Origin: Paracoccus aerius
Lineage (GTDB): Bacteria; Pseudomonadota; Alphaproteobacteria; Rhodobacterales; Rhodobacteraceae
Assembly (NCBI RefSeq): GCF_014656455.1
Contig: NZ_BNCL01000009.1
Span: 86,037-150,036, forward strand
Direction of reading: 5' to 3'
DNA: 64,000 nt
Under the pieces are notes generated by a model. The model worked only from the letters and a program-made list of their open reading frames with translations. It did not search any database and was not told the origin of the DNA. Both the position numbers and the translations under genes were made by a program. Shown in pieces: positions 1 through 9,761 of the stretch. Each line of letters begins with the position of its first letter. The first letter of the stretch is position 1.

Positions 1-89
1 GCTTTGCCCGCGTTTCCGTGGGCGAAGGCATCGAGAAGAAGGAAGAGGATTTCGCCGCCGAGGTCGCCAAGACCCTGGGCAACGCCTGA
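1..89 (+). CDS. tsf: Elongation factor Ts, C-terminal end (partial)
   Basis: The last 28 codons of a gene that begins before the window. The reading frame (first full codon at base 3) ends in VGEGIEKKEEDFAAEVA and a TGA at 87-89; this matches the conserved C-terminus of EF-Ts, the guanine-nucleotide exchange factor that recharges EF-Tu in the cytoplasm. A strong hairpin terminator follows 27 bases later, so tsf is the last gene of its transcript (normally rpsB-tsf). Identification rests on the short tail only, but the motif is highly characteristic. Confidence 0.88.
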   Translation, partial: FARVSVGEGIEKKEEDFAAEVAKTLGNA

Positions 90-115
90 TCCTTTCCGTC
101 ACGATCAAGACGACG

Positions 116-148
116 AACGCCGGTCCCCTTGGGCCGGCGTTTTCTTTT
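116..148 (+). terminator. Rho-independent terminator of tsf
   Basis: AACGCCGG (116-123) pairs with CCGGCGTT (134-141), extended inward by T-G, C-G and C-G pairs, and is followed by a T-rich run (TTTTCTTTT from 140). It sits 27 bases after the tsf stop and before cmk, so it separates the two transcripts. Confidence 0.88.
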
Positions 149-215
149 GCGCAAGGCGGTGGACCTGGGGCCGCGCGCCGTGCGATGGAGGGCGCGAAAC
201 CAGTGTTGCGTGACC

Positions 216-800
216 ATGCCATTCATCATCGCCATCGACGGACCGGCCGCCTCGGGCAAGGGCACCATCGCCCGCGCCCTGGCCGCCCATTTCGGCTTTC
301 ATCACCTTGATACCGGCCTGCTGTATCGGGCCGTGGGGGCGAAGGGGGGCGATCCGGTCGCGGCAGCGCGGACGCTTGAAAAAACAGACCTTTCGCGCCC
401 GGATCTGCGCAGCGCCGAGGCTGGGCAGGCCGCCAGCCGCATCGCCGCCATTCCCGAAGTCCGCGCAGCACTTCTGGCCTTCCAGCACCGCTTCGCAGGT
501 CAAGAACCGGGCGCGGTTCTGGACGGTCGCGATATCGGCACGGTGATCTGCCCCGGTGCGCCGGTAAAGCTGTATGTCACGGCCTCGGACCAGGTCCGCG
601 CGCAGCGGCGGGCGGCGGAACTGGGTGCCGATCCCGTCCTGATGCTGGCCGAATTGCAGGAACGCGACCGGCGCGACCGCGAACGCGCGACAGCGCCGCT
701 GCGGCCTGCCGAGGACGCGGTGGTGCTGGACACAAGCAACCTGACGATCACGGATGCGATTGCCCGGGCCGTGGCTGTCGTGGACCGTGCGAGGGGCTGA
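216..800 (+). CDS. cmk: Cytidylate kinase
   Basis: Phosphorylates CMP and dCMP with ATP in pyrimidine nucleotide metabolism; cytosolic. The 194-residue product starts [14 protein letters not shown] (P-loop, residues 4-17), then [11 protein letters not shown] and LDGRDIGTV, the classic Cmk CMP-binding signatures, and an Arg-rich lid ([10 protein letters not shown]) near residue 150. ATG at 216 is chosen because the P-loop follows directly; an in-frame GTG at 210 is possible. It is at the short end for the family (E. coli Cmk has 227 residues) because the insert after the NMP-binding region is reduced. Its stop abuts the stop of the convergent lipoprotein gene. Confidence 0.9.
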   Translation: MPFIIAIDGPAASGKGTIARALAAHFGFHHLDTGLLYRAVGAKGGDPVAAARTLEKTDLSRPDLRSAEAGQAASRIAAIPEVRAALLAFQHRFAGQEPGAVLDGRDIGTVICPGAPVKLYVTASDQVRAQRRAAELGADPVLMLAELQERDRRDRERATAPLRPAEDAVVLDTSNLTITDAIARAVAVVDRARG

Positions 801-1073
801 TCAGCCGCAGGTCACGCGTGCGATCCAGCCCTTGGGGTCCAGGAAGATGTTCAGCCGGCCCGGCTGGTATTCCTGGGTCACCAGCTGCCCCGGGCTGATT
901 TCCCGATAGTGGAGCTGGGGCGGCAAGGTCACCTCTCCGATGTTCATCCCTACCAGCCGCTGGTGCTGTGTCAGATCGCATTGGGTGGCAGCGACCGTCA
1001 GGCTATAGCCGGATGCGCAGGCACCGACACTTGTTGCAGCGATGACGAAAAGGATTGCGCGGGCCCACGGCAT
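801..1073 (-). CDS. I78-family peptidase-inhibitor-like lipoprotein
   Basis: A 90-residue protein with an N-terminal signal peptide ending in a lipobox-like VGAC, so probably a lipoprotein. The mature part has the peptidase inhibitor I78 layout: an early Cys, LVGMNIGEV, REISPGQLVTQEYQPGRLN and a terminal GWIARVTCG with the second Cys. Family members are small inhibitors of serine proteases; the target here is unknown. The start at 1073 has a good ribosome site (GAGAGG) 7 bases upstream. It converges with cmk with no spacer and is transcribed away from the gene at 1145. Confidence 0.72.
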   Translation of the reverse strand: MPWARAILFVIAATSVGACASGYSLTVAATQCDLTQHQRLVGMNIGEVTLPPQLHYREISPGQLVTQEYQPGRLNIFLDPKGWIARVTCG

Positions 1074-1144
1074 TCGATCACCTCTCTGTTTCAAGCAGAA
1101 CGAACGGGGCGCCCGCGCGTTCCTTTCGCAAAAGGAGAAAAGCG

Positions 1145-1444
1145 ATGAAACAAGCACTTGCAGGACTGTTTCTGATCCTGCCGCTGGCGGCCTGGGGATC
1201 GTCCGACGAGGCCTGGGACGATTTCCGCGCCTCGGTCGAGGAAAGCTGCCGCAGCTTGGTCCAGACCGCGCCCGATGCCACCGTCACCGTCGAGGTCAAC
1301 CCCTTCGGTTCCGAAAGCTATGGCGCGGCCCTGATCACGGTGGGCCAAGGCGGGACGCAGGAAAGGATGATCTGCATCTATGACAAGCAGGCCGCAACGG
1401 CCGAGGTCACGGCGCCCTTCGCGGACGCCGCGCCAGTCGAATAG
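1145..1444 (+). CDS. Small secreted protein of unknown function
   Basis: A 99-residue product with a typical Sec signal peptide (MKQALAGLFLILPLAAWG, cleavage near residue 19-20). The mature part of about 80 residues has two Cys (ESCRSL and MICIYD) that could form one disulfide. The start has AGGAG 7 bases upstream. Divergent from the I78-like lipoprotein gene with about 70 bases between them. I do not recognise a family; a periplasmic role is inferred only from the signal peptide. Confidence 0.68.
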   Translation: MKQALAGLFLILPLAAWGSSDEAWDDFRASVEESCRSLVQTAPDATVTVEVNPFGSESYGAALITVGQGGTQERMICIYDKQAATAEVTAPFADAAPVE

Positions 1445-1446
1445 GA

Positions 1447-1980
1447 TCAGCCTGCCTGGGCGAAGGTGCCGCAGGCCACCCGCCCCCCGGCATGGCCCGA
1501 GGGCTGGCCGACATAGTCGTCGGGCTGTTCATGGATGATGATGGCCGCCCCGTTGTCGTCCATCATCAGCTCGGTCGTCAGGTCGGCGGCGAAATGCTCG
1601 ACCGTCAGCGCCCCGCTGTCGGGGACGTGGATGTTGGGCAGGTCGCCAGGATGCGGCCCGTTTGCCGACATGACGCCATGTTCCTTGTCGCCCGCCAGAT
1701 GGCCGCCCGCCGATTCGAAATCGGGCGGCGAACATTCGCCAGTCTCGTGGATATGGGCGCCGTGGATGCCGGGCGGCAGGCCCTCGAGCTCCAGCGTGAC
1801 CAGCATCATCCCCGACGGCGTGGCGACGGCGGTCGCGGTGCCCAGGCTTTCGCCCTCGGCGGTTTTCAGTTCGGCGATCAGGGGTGCTGCGCCCTCGGCC
1901 GGTGGGGGGGATGCGGCATCCTGCGCGGCGGCGGGAAAGGCCATCATCAGCCCAAGGGCGGCTGCTGTGCGAAACGGCAT
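1447..1980 (-). CDS. sodC: Superoxide dismutase [Cu-Zn], periplasmic
   Basis: Converts superoxide to oxygen and hydrogen peroxide in the periplasm. The 177-residue precursor has a signal peptide (MPFRTAAALGLMMAFPAAAQ) and the full metal-site pattern: HGAHIHETGEC for the Cu ligands and disulfide Cys, HLAGDKEHG and PNIHV in the Zn loop, IIIHE for the fourth Cu His, and GGRVACG at the C-terminus with the active-site Arg and second disulfide Cys. ATG at 1980 has a near-perfect AGGAGG 6 bases upstream. It ends 2 bases after the convergent small secreted gene. Confidence 0.93.
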   Translation of the reverse strand: MPFRTAAALGLMMAFPAAAQDAASPPPAEGAAPLIAELKTAEGESLGTATAVATPSGMMLVTLELEGLPPGIHGAHIHETGECSPPDFESAGGHLAGDKEHGVMSANGPHPGDLPNIHVPDSGALTVEHFAADLTTELMMDDNGAAIIIHEQPDDYVGQPSGHAGGRVACGTFAQAG

Positions 1981-2102
1981 CGTATCCTCCTGCGTTGTTG
2001 CGGTATCGCGGGTCAACGCAAGCCGGGACCAGCCGTTCCGGCCCTTGATCAGCGGCCCGCGATTGGCGATAAGTCGCGCGATATCGACCGAAAGGCTGCC
2101 CA

Positions 2103-2411
2103 ATGCGCGTTCGCATCTATCAACCTGCCCGCAATGCCATGCAGTCCGGCAATGCGCGGACCAAGAAATGGGTGCTGGAGTTTCCGCCCCAGGGGCGCGA
2201 CATCGACCCCTTGATGGGCTGGATCAGCAGCGACGACACCCAAAGCCAGGTCCGCCTGCACTTCGAGACCCAGAAGCAGGCCGAGGATTACGCCCGCGAG
2301 CGTGGCCTGGAATATGTCGTCCAGCCACCCCACAGCCGCGCCGCCAATATCCGCCCCCGCGGCTATGGCGAGAACTTCGCGACCGACCGCCGCGGCCCTT
2401 GGACGCACTGA
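2103..2411 (+). CDS. ETC complex I (NDUFS4-like) accessory subunit
   Basis: A 102-residue protein that reads as the NDUFS4/AQDQ family, an accessory subunit of respiratory NADH:ubiquinone oxidoreductase kept in Paracoccus and other alphaproteobacteria close to mitochondria. Visible signatures: [16 protein letters not shown] at the N-terminus, [17 protein letters not shown], then a basic tail with [16 protein letters not shown]. Divergent from sodC with 122 bases between them. It lies away from any nuo operon in this window, as is usual for this accessory subunit. Confidence 0.86.
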   Translation: MRVRIYQPARNAMQSGNARTKKWVLEFPPQGRDIDPLMGWISSDDTQSQVRLHFETQKQAEDYARERGLEYVVQPPHSRAANIRPRGYGENFATDRRGPWTH

Positions 2412-2439
2412 CCGACAGGCGCGCCGGCCGCCGGTGCGC

Positions 2440-2796
2440 CTAGCCGAAGTCGTGGAAGATGAACCAGGCGCCCAGGCAGATCAGGCCGAAGCCCACGCCG
2501 TGCTGCCAGCCGATGCGTTCGCCAAGGTAGATCCAGGAAAACAGCGCGAAGACTGACAGGCTGATGACCTCTTGTATGGTCTTCAACTGTGCGGCGCTGA
2601 AATGCCCATAGCCGATCCGGTTCGCGGGCACCTGCATCACGTATTCGAAAAAGGCGATGCCCCAACTGACGAAGATCACCGTCACCAGGGGCGCAGTCTT
2701 GAACTTCAGGTGCCCATACCACGCCACCGTCATGAAGACGTTCGAGGCAATCAGCAGGCCGATGGTCGCGACGGGGACCGGCAGACCTAGTCCCAT
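2440..2796 (-). CDS. DUF486 small membrane protein
   Basis: A 118-residue integral membrane protein with four predicted helices, matching DUF486 (related to small drug/metabolite transporters): NVFMTVAWYGHLK, VSWGIAFFEY, QVPANRIGYGHFS and TIQEVISL are family hallmarks. Substrate unknown. The start at 2796 lies inside the end of dnaB (10-base overlap), so it is likely co-transcribed and translationally coupled with dnaB. Confidence 0.8.
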   Translation of the reverse strand: MGLGLPVPVATIGLLIASNVFMTVAWYGHLKFKTAPLVTVIFVSWGIAFFEYVMQVPANRIGYGHFSAAQLKTIQEVISLSVFALFSWIYLGERIGWQHGVGFGLICLGAWFIFHDFG

Positions 2797-4274
2797 TGCG
2801 ACTGCCGGTCCTTTGCAAGGTTGCCAAAGCGGGTGAACTGGCCTTCGAAAGACAGCTCGACCGTGCCGATGGGTCCGTGGCGCTGCTTGCCCAGGATCAC
2901 CTCGGCCTTGCCATGGCACTGTTCCATCACCTGCTGCCACTTGGCCATGGCGTCAAGATCGCTGTCCGACGGCTTCTCGCGTTCCTTGTAGTATTCCTCG
3001 CGGAACACGAACATCACGATGTCGGCGTCCTGTTCGATGGATCCGGATTCGCGCAGGTCGGAAAGCTGCGGGCGCTTGTCGTCGCGGTTTTCGACCTGGC
3101 GGGACAACTGCGACAGGGCGATGACTGGAATGTTCAGCTCCTTGGCCACGGCCTTCAACCCTTGCGTGATCTCGGACACCTCGTTCACGCGGCTGTCCTT
3201 GGCGGAGGCTGCCTTCAGAAGCTGAAGATAGTCCACCATCAGCACATCAAGCCCATGCGTCCGCTTCAGCTTGCGGGCGCGGGCGGCAAGCTGGTTGATC
3301 GGCAGGGCGGGCGTGTCGTCGATGTAAAGCGGGCAGTTCTGCAAGGCGTGCGCCGCCTCGACGAAGCGGCGGAACTCGGCCTCGTCCATGTTGCCGCTGC
3401 GGATGCGTTCGCTGGGCACCTCGGCTGCTTCCGACAAGATCCTGGCTGCAAGCTGTTCGGCCGACATCTCAAGGCTGAAAAAGCCCACGACGCCGCCCTC
3501 GACCGTGCCGATGGTGCCGTCGGGCCGTTCGCCGGTCTTGTGGGCCTTGGCGATGTTGAAGGCGATGTTGGTCGCAAGCGAGGTCTTCCCCATCGAGGGA
3601 CGGCCCGCCAGGATGATGAGGTCCGAGTTATTCAGCCCGCCCATCTTGCCGTCCAGGTCGATCAGCCCGGTCGAGATCCCCGACAGCTTGCCGTCGCGCT
3701 GATAGGCGGCGTTGGCCGCTTGCACGGCCCCGGTCACGGCCTTGAGGAATGACTGGAAGCCACGCTCGGCAGTGCCGGCCTCGCCCAGCTTGTACAGCGT
3801 CTGTTCGGCCGCCTTGATCTGTTCCTCGGCCTCGTCACCCACCTCGACGGTGGCGGCGCGGGCGGAAATATCCTGGCCAAGCTGGATCAGTTCGCGGCGC
3901 AGGGCGAATTCGCGGATCATCTGGGCGTAATCGCGCGCGGCATAGGCGCTGATCGCGGCCCCCGCGATCCGCGCCAGATAGGCAGGGCCGCCCAGTTCCT
4001 TCAGCCCGTCGTCATGTTCCAGAAAGGCCTTGATCGTGACCGGACTGGCAAGGGCGTTCTTGCGGATGCGTTCGGAACAGATGTCGAAGATGCGGGCATG
4101 GACCGGATGATAGAAGTGATCCGGCTTGATGATCTGGCTGACGCGGTCGAAAACGTCGTTGTTGGTCAGAAGGGCGCCCAGAAGCTGCTGTTCGGCCTCG
4201 AGCGAGAAGGGGATCGAGGGCGTCTCCTCGGCGCTGACGGGCTGGCCTGGAATGATGGCGCGGAGATTGGTCAT
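2787..4274 (-). CDS. dnaB: Replicative DNA helicase DnaB
   Basis: Hexameric 5'-3' helicase at the replication fork. 495 residues, the normal length. N-terminal DnaB domain (PFSLEAEQQLLGALL, around residues 21-130), then the RecA-like core with GRPSMGKTSLATNIA (Walker A), FFSLEMSAEQLAARILS (H1a/DnaB signature), VLMVDYLQLL (Walker B) and ALSQLSRQVENRDDKRP (arginine-finger region). ATG at 4274 has AAGGGGG upstream. No intein is present. Followed by an overlapping DUF486 gene. Confidence 0.96.
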   Translation of the reverse strand: MTNLRAIIPGQPVSAEETPSIPFSLEAEQQLLGALLTNNDVFDRVSQIIKPDHFYHPVHARIFDICSERIRKNALASPVTIKAFLEHDDGLKELGGPAYLARIAGAAISAYAARDYAQMIREFALRRELIQLGQDISARAATVEVGDEAEEQIKAAEQTLYKLGEAGTAERGFQSFLKAVTGAVQAANAAYQRDGKLSGISTGLIDLDGKMGGLNNSDLIILAGRPSMGKTSLATNIAFNIAKAHKTGERPDGTIGTVEGGVVGFFSLEMSAEQLAARILSEAAEVPSERIRSGNMDEAEFRRFVEAAHALQNCPLYIDDTPALPINQLAARARKLKRTHGLDVLMVDYLQLLKAASAKDSRVNEVSEITQGLKAVAKELNIPVIALSQLSRQVENRDDKRPQLSDLRESGSIEQDADIVMFVFREEYYKEREKPSDSDLDAMAKWQQVMEQCHGKAEVILGKQRHGPIGTVELSFEGQFTRFGNLAKDRQSQWD

Positions 4275-4382
4275 GGACTGCCCCCTTTGGTCTTCGGTAC
4301 CGTTCTACACGCGAAGTCCCGCGCGGGGAACGCCGCGGGGTTCGTTTTCGGGGGGCGGTTCTGTGGACTGCCTGTGGATAAG

Positions 4383-5054
4383 TCAGGCGTTGGCTGCCTG
4401 CCAGGCGCGGGGGTCGGTCAGGAAGGTCTCGACCTCGGCCAGCGTTTGCTCGTCGAACGCCGCCTGGGCGCGGGCCTCGGCCAGGACGTCCCACCAGGTG
4501 CAGAGGTGATGCAGCGTTACACCATGATCGGCCAGGCGTTGCGTCGTTTCCGGGAAGATGCCGTAATAGAAGATCACCGCGGTATGCGCGCAGCTGGCCC
4601 CGGTATCGCGAATCGCGTCCACGAAGGACAGCTTGCTGCCGCCGTCGGTGGTCAGATCCTCGACCAGCAGGACACGCTGGCCCTCGGTCATGGCGCCTTC
4701 GATCCGGGCGTTGCGGCCGTAACCCTTGGGCTTCTTGCGCACATAGGTCATGGGCAGGCCCAGCCGTTCCGCGACCATGGCGGCGAAAGGAATGCCCGCG
4801 GTCTCGCCGCCAGCCACGTTGTCGAAGGCCTCGAAGCCGGCGTCCCGCATCACCGTCGCAGCCATGAAGTCCATCAGGGTCGCGCGGACGCGTGGAAAGC
4901 TGATGATGCGGCGGCAATCCACGTAGGTCGGACCCTTGAGGCCCGAGGCATAGGTGAAGGGCTGGGCCGCGTTGAAGTCCACGGCCTTGATTTCCAGCAG
5001 CATCCGGGCGGACAGGCGGGCGATCTCCTCGCGCGCGGGAAAAGTCAGGCTCAT
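4383..5054 (-). CDS. pyrE: Orotate phosphoribosyltransferase
   Basis: Joins orotate and PRPP to OMP in de novo pyrimidine synthesis. 223 residues; [16 protein letters not shown] is the N-terminal orotate-binding loop, [12 protein letters not shown] a substrate loop, [16 protein letters not shown] the flexible catalytic loop, and [18 protein letters not shown] the PRPP-binding motif. Start chosen at 5054 because its ATG overlaps the pyrC stop as ATGA, giving a coupled pyrC-pyrE operon. About 30 residues at the C-terminus extend beyond the core fold. Confidence 0.94.
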   Translation of the reverse strand: MSLTFPAREEIARLSARMLLEIKAVDFNAAQPFTYASGLKGPTYVDCRRIISFPRVRATLMDFMAATVMRDAGFEAFDNVAGGETAGIPFAAMVAERLGLPMTYVRKKPKGYGRNARIEGAMTEGQRVLLVEDLTTDGGSKLSFVDAIRDTGASCAHTAVIFYYGIFPETTQRLADHGVTLHHLCTWWDVLAEARAQAAFDEQTLAEVETFLTDPRAWQAANA

Positions 5055-6094
5055 TTGTCCTCCAGGTGCCAGAAAAGGGGGAAGCCGGGGTCGAAGACGG
5101 TGACGGTTTCGCCGCCTGCGGCGACCTGGGCCGGGTAGTCGGCAGGCCTGTCGCGGCGGGTCAGGGTGATCCGGCCGTCGTTCGGGAGAAGCCCATAGAA
5201 GGCGGCCCCGTTCAGGCTGGCGAATGCTTCCAGCCGGTCCAGGGCGTTTTCGTCCTCGAAGACCTGGGCCAGGATCGACATGGTGTTCGGCGCGGTGAAG
5301 CAGCCAGCACAGCCGCACGGTTGCAGCTTGGCGCTGTCCGCATGGGGGGCGCTGTCGGTTCCCAGGAAGAAGCGCGCCTCGCCGCTGGTTGCGGCCTCGC
5401 GCAGCGCCAGGCGGTGCGATTCGCGCTTGGCGACAGGCAGGCAATAGTAGTGGGGCCGGATGCCGCCAGCCAGGATTGCATTGCGGTTGATGACCAGGTG
5501 ATGCGTGGTGATCGTCGCAGCCAGATCGTCACCGCCCGACCGGGCATAGGCCACGCCCTCGCTGGTGGTGATATGTTCCATCACCACGCGCAGGCCGGGC
5601 GTGCGGCGGCGCAGCGGGTCCAGCACGCGGTCGATGAAGACAGCCTCGCGGTCGAAGATGTCCACGGCCGGATCGGTGACCTCTCCGTGGACGCACAGCG
5701 TGACGCCAGCCTCGGCCATGGCCTCCAGCACGGGCCGGACGCGGTCGAAATCGGTGACGCCGCTGGCGGAGTTGGTCGTGGCGCCCGCAGGATACAGCTT
5801 AACCGCGCGGATGATGCCGTCCCTGAACGCGGCCACCACATCGGCGGGATCGGTCGCGTCAGTCAGATACAGCGTCATCTGCGGCTGCAGCGCCGCCCCC
5901 TCGGGCAGGGCCGCCAGGATCCGGTCGCGATAAGCTGCGGCCTGCGCGCCTGTCACCACCGGGGGCACCAGGTTCGGCATGATGATCGCGCGGCCGAAGC
6001 CCGCGGAATGGGGGGCGACGGCCGCCAGCATCGCGCCGTCGCGCAGGTGCAGGTGCCAGTCGTCGGGGCGGCGAAGGGTGATGCGGTCGGTCAT
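5051..6094 (-). CDS. pyrC: Dihydroorotase (class II)
   Basis: Cyclises carbamoyl-aspartate to dihydroorotate. 347 residues, like E. coli PyrC. Zinc ligands visible in [10 protein letters not shown] (residues 11-20), the carboxylated Lys in [13 protein letters not shown], His in VCVHGE-type [19 protein letters not shown], and the catalytic Asp in [20 protein letters not shown] is the conserved Cys-rich turn of this class. First gene of the pyrCE operon; its stop overlaps pyrE by 4 bases. Confidence 0.94.
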   Translation of the reverse strand: MTDRITLRRPDDWHLHLRDGAMLAAVAPHSAGFGRAIIMPNLVPPVVTGAQAAAYRDRILAALPEGAALQPQMTLYLTDATDPADVVAAFRDGIIRAVKLYPAGATTNSASGVTDFDRVRPVLEAMAEAGVTLCVHGEVTDPAVDIFDREAVFIDRVLDPLRRRTPGLRVVMEHITTSEGVAYARSGGDDLAATITTHHLVINRNAILAGGIRPHYYCLPVAKRESHRLALREAATSGEARFFLGTDSAPHADSAKLQPCGCAGCFTAPNTMSILAQVFEDENALDRLEAFASLNGAAFYGLLPNDGRITLTRRDRPADYPAQVAAGGETVTVFDPGFPLFWHLEDK

Positions 6095-6227
6095 GGCCTG
6101 CCTCTATACATGGCAGGCCCGGCTTGCCAAGCAGGCCCGCCGAAAATTGCACTGACCTATCCGAATGTCCGACTTGTGTTGACGCCTGCGTCAGCCCAGA
6201 CTGGTCCCATAGCGCAAGGAAAGCCCG

Positions 6228-6527
6228 ATGTTCCCGACGATGCCCAAGAACCCGCTCCGCCTCTGGCCCCAATTCGCCCGCATGACGATCGAGGCGCAGA
6301 CGGTGATCGGCCTGCGGACCGCGGGCATGATGGGCATGATGGCCCAGGCGCCAGGAGAGCCGTTCCGAATGGTCGCCGAAAAGCAGGCGGCGGCGACCGA
6401 ATCGCTGTTCGCCATGGCGCAGGCGGCGGGCCGGGGCGCAAGCGCCGAACGGGTCATGTCCGCCGCGCTGCGGCCCTATGGCAAGCGCATCCGCGCCAAT
6501 TCGCGCCGCTTGACCAAGCCCCGCTGA
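6228..6527 (+). CDS. Small phasin-like protein of unknown function
   Basis: A 99-residue protein with an amphipathic helical middle (EAQTVIGLRTAGMMGMM, AEKQAAATESLFAMAQAA) and an arginine-rich tail (YGKRIRANSRRLTKPR). The pattern resembles small phasin-like proteins that recur in Rhodobacteraceae, but I cannot assign a function. Divergent from pyrC across 133 bases; ATG at 6228 with AAGGA upstream. The gene at 6581 follows in the same direction after 53 bases. Confidence 0.66.
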   Translation: MFPTMPKNPLRLWPQFARMTIEAQTVIGLRTAGMMGMMAQAPGEPFRMVAEKQAAATESLFAMAQAAGRGASAERVMSAALRPYGKRIRANSRRLTKPR

Positions 6528-6580
6528 CGGAACGAACCGCCGGTCCTGCCGTTCTGCTGCCTGATGGCAGGAGGCATGGC

Positions 6581-7333
6581 ATGAAGACGGCACTGATCAC
6601 CGGCGGCGCGCAGGGCATCGGCAGGGGCATTGTTCAGCGGCTGCGGGCCGACGGCTGGCGGGTGGCATTGTTCGACCTCGACCCCGAGGCGGTGGCCGAA
6701 ATGGCCGGGGACGACCCTGACCTGCTGGCGCTGACGGTGGATGTTGCTGACGAGGATGCCGTTGAAGATGGCTTTGCGCAGCTGCGCGACTGGCTGGAGG
6801 CGGAGGGGCTGGACCTGCTGGTGTCCAATGCCGGGATCGCGAACCCTGAAACCGGCCCGATCGCGGCTCTGTCCCTGTCGGACTGGCAGCGGATGCTGGA
6901 TAGCCACCTGACCGGCGCCTTCCTGATGGTCCGCGCCGCAGTGCCGCTTCTGCGGCAGGCGAAGGGGTCGATCATTCTGATGTCCTCGACCCGCGCGCTG
7001 CAGTCGGAACCTGAAACCGAGGCTTATGCGGCGTCCAAGGGTGCGCTGCTGGCGCTGTCGCACGCGCTTGCGGTCAGCCTTGGACCGGATATCCGCGTGA
7101 ACGCCGTCCTGCCCGGCTGGATCGAGACCGCCGACTACCAGAAGCGCGCCAGCCGCAGCACCCCCCAGCACAGCGAGGCCGAGAAGGCGCAGCATCCCGT
7201 CGGACGGATCGGGACACCAGGGGATATCGCAGGGCTGGTGGCCTATCTCGCCTCGGACGAGGCGGGCTTCATCACCGGCCAGCGATTCGTGGTCGATGGC
7301 GGGATGTCGGCACGGATGATCTATCCGGCATAG
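6581..7333 (+). CDS. Short-chain dehydrogenase/reductase
   Basis: A 250-residue classical SDR with Rossmann fold: TGGAQGIGRG (residues 8-17) for cofactor binding, an Asp at the end of strand 2 (LFDLDPE) suggesting NAD preference, NAG motif (LVSNAGIA), catalytic Ser in LMSSTRA, YAASK with catalytic Tyr and Lys, and VLPGWIETADY after it. The C-terminus GQRFVVDGGMS is typical. Substrate unknown. ATG at 6581 has GGAGG 5-9 bases upstream. Confidence 0.86.
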   Translation: MKTALITGGAQGIGRGIVQRLRADGWRVALFDLDPEAVAEMAGDDPDLLALTVDVADEDAVEDGFAQLRDWLEAEGLDLLVSNAGIANPETGPIAALSLSDWQRMLDSHLTGAFLMVRAAVPLLRQAKGSIILMSSTRALQSEPETEAYAASKGALLALSHALAVSLGPDIRVNAVLPGWIETADYQKRASRSTPQHSEAEKAQHPVGRIGTPGDIAGLVAYLASDEAGFITGQRFVVDGGMSARMIYPA

Positions 7334-7384
7334 GAAAGGGCGGCAGGTTCGACCCGCCGACCCTGTTTCACCCGGCTCGCCGGT

Positions 7385-8386
<1,002 letters not shown>

Positions 8387-8494
8387 GGTTCTCTCTCCCG
8401 ACCAAGTGACGTTGGGTTCCTCTAGCGTGCCATTCCGGGTGATGCAAATGCCGCGTGGTGCCCGTCCAGGCTGCCCCTGACAGGCTGCGCGGTG

Positions 8495-8638
8495 TTAGCG
8501 CCAGAAGCTGACATGCTCGATGAAGCCGTCCATCGAGCGCGCCACCAGCAAGGGCAGATCCCAATGCAGCCACAGCTGGTCGGCGGCAAACAGCGCCAGG
8601 ATCAGGATCACAAGGGCAACGGCGATCGCGTTGGTCAT
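8495..8638 (-). CDS. Very small membrane protein
   Basis: A 47-codon frame: MTNAIAVALVILILALFAA gives one transmembrane helix, then DQLWLHWDLPLLVAR and DGFIEHVSFWR at the stop (TAA, 8497-8495). It lies between gap and the fliG-like gene, same strand as both. The clean helix followed by an amphipathic Trp-rich tail, and its position in an otherwise gene-dense stretch, suggest a real micro-protein; the ribosome site is weak (AAGCGGGTC before ATG). Confidence 0.55.
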   Translation of the reverse strand: MTNAIAVALVILILALFAADQLWLHWDLPLLVARSMDGFIEHVSFWR

Positions 8639-8679
8639 GACCCGCTTATCGGCCCCGGCGTCCGGCTGCGCAAGCCTGC

Positions 8680-9690
8680 TCAGTCCTCGTCCTGGGGCAG
8701 GATCAGGGTGATCTCGCCTGCTTCCTCCAGCCGGCGGATGGCGGCGACGACCTCGTTCATGGCTTCCTCGATATCGGAGGCGCGCAGCTTGCCCAGATCG
8801 TTGCGTTCCTCTCGCAGCCCGTCCGCCATGCGCTGCGACAGGTTGGACAGGATGAACTCGGCCGCTGCGGCTTCCGCTTCACCCTGCGCGGCAAGGGCGC
8901 GGACCAGGACCGGCTGCTCGACCTCGCGGATGATGCGGGGAATGTCGCGGGGCAGGACCCGGGCGGGGATATGGGCGAAGATGAAGATCGCCTTGCGCAC
9001 ATTGCCCGCGAAATCCGCGTCATGGCTGTCGAGGCTGCTGAGAACATCGTCCCGCAGATCGGCCGTCGCGAAGTTGAGGATCGCGCCCATCCGGTCGGTC
9101 GCGGGGGTGGGAATGGCGGGACGCGGCAGGGCCTCGGCCGCCTGAAGCAGGATCAGGCCGACGCGGTTCAGCGATTCGGGCGTCACGCCCGCCGTCATGG
9201 ACATGGCCTGCGCCACGGCGCGGGCACGTTCGCGGGGCAGGGCCACAAACAGTTCGGATGCCCGTTCCACCGGAAGCTTGGACAGCATCAGGGCCACCAT
9301 CTCGACGGCTTCGGTATTGGCAAGCGCGGTGATGGCGGGGGCGGGCAGGGCGGCGATGCGCGGCCAGGGGTCGCCCCGGCCGGATACGGCTGCCCGCCGC
9401 CGCAGCCGGTCGGTGCTGTCTTCGGAAAGCTGCGCGCCCAGCATGGCCAGCGTGCCGTCCAGATCGCCGGGGAAGGTCACGCCTACGGATTCGAGCCGGT
9501 CGCAAAACTCGGTAATGATCGCGTCGCGGGTCTGGCGGTCGATCAGTTCCATCCCCGCCATTTCCTCGGCCAGCAGGGTCTGGCTTTCGCTGTCCAGCCG
9601 CGACAGGCCGGATGCCTGATCGTCGTCAAGCAGAAGCCGCACGATCACCGCCGCCTTCTGCCTTTGGTTCAATCCCGTTTGTATTGTCAT
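8680..9690 (-). CDS. FliG-like protein (orphan)
   Basis: 336 residues with the layout of FliG, the flagellar rotor/switch protein: N-terminal QRQKAAVIVRLLLDDD, a middle domain with ILLQAAEALPRP, and a C-terminal domain with IFIFAHIPARVLPRDIPRIIREVEQPVLVRALAAQ and SQRMADGLREE, matching the charged C-terminal torque region only loosely. No fliF, fliM, fliN or flagellin gene is in the window. Either an isolated gene of a degenerate flagellar system or a FliG relative with another role. 41 bases downstream lies the 47-residue membrane protein. Confidence 0.74.
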   Translation of the reverse strand: MTIQTGLNQRQKAAVIVRLLLDDDQASGLSRLDSESQTLLAEEMAGMELIDRQTRDAIITEFCDRLESVGVTFPGDLDGTLAMLGAQLSEDSTDRLRRRAAVSGRGDPWPRIAALPAPAITALANTEAVEMVALMLSKLPVERASELFVALPRERARAVAQAMSMTAGVTPESLNRVGLILLQAAEALPRPAIPTPATDRMGAILNFATADLRDDVLSSLDSHDADFAGNVRKAIFIFAHIPARVLPRDIPRIIREVEQPVLVRALAAQGEAEAAAAEFILSNLSQRMADGLREERNDLGKLRASDIEEAMNEVVAAIRRLEEAGEITLILPQDED

Positions 9691-9761
9691 AAACCCTGTC
9701 CAGATCGACCGTTCGTGCGGCCAATCTGGCAGAGCTTCCCTAACATCGGGTTTACGTGACC

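Noticed and set aside
1492..2443. Long plus-strand frames opposite sodC (240 and 302 codons)
   Set aside because: Shadow frames of a GC-rich gene; sodC on the other strand carries all family motifs.
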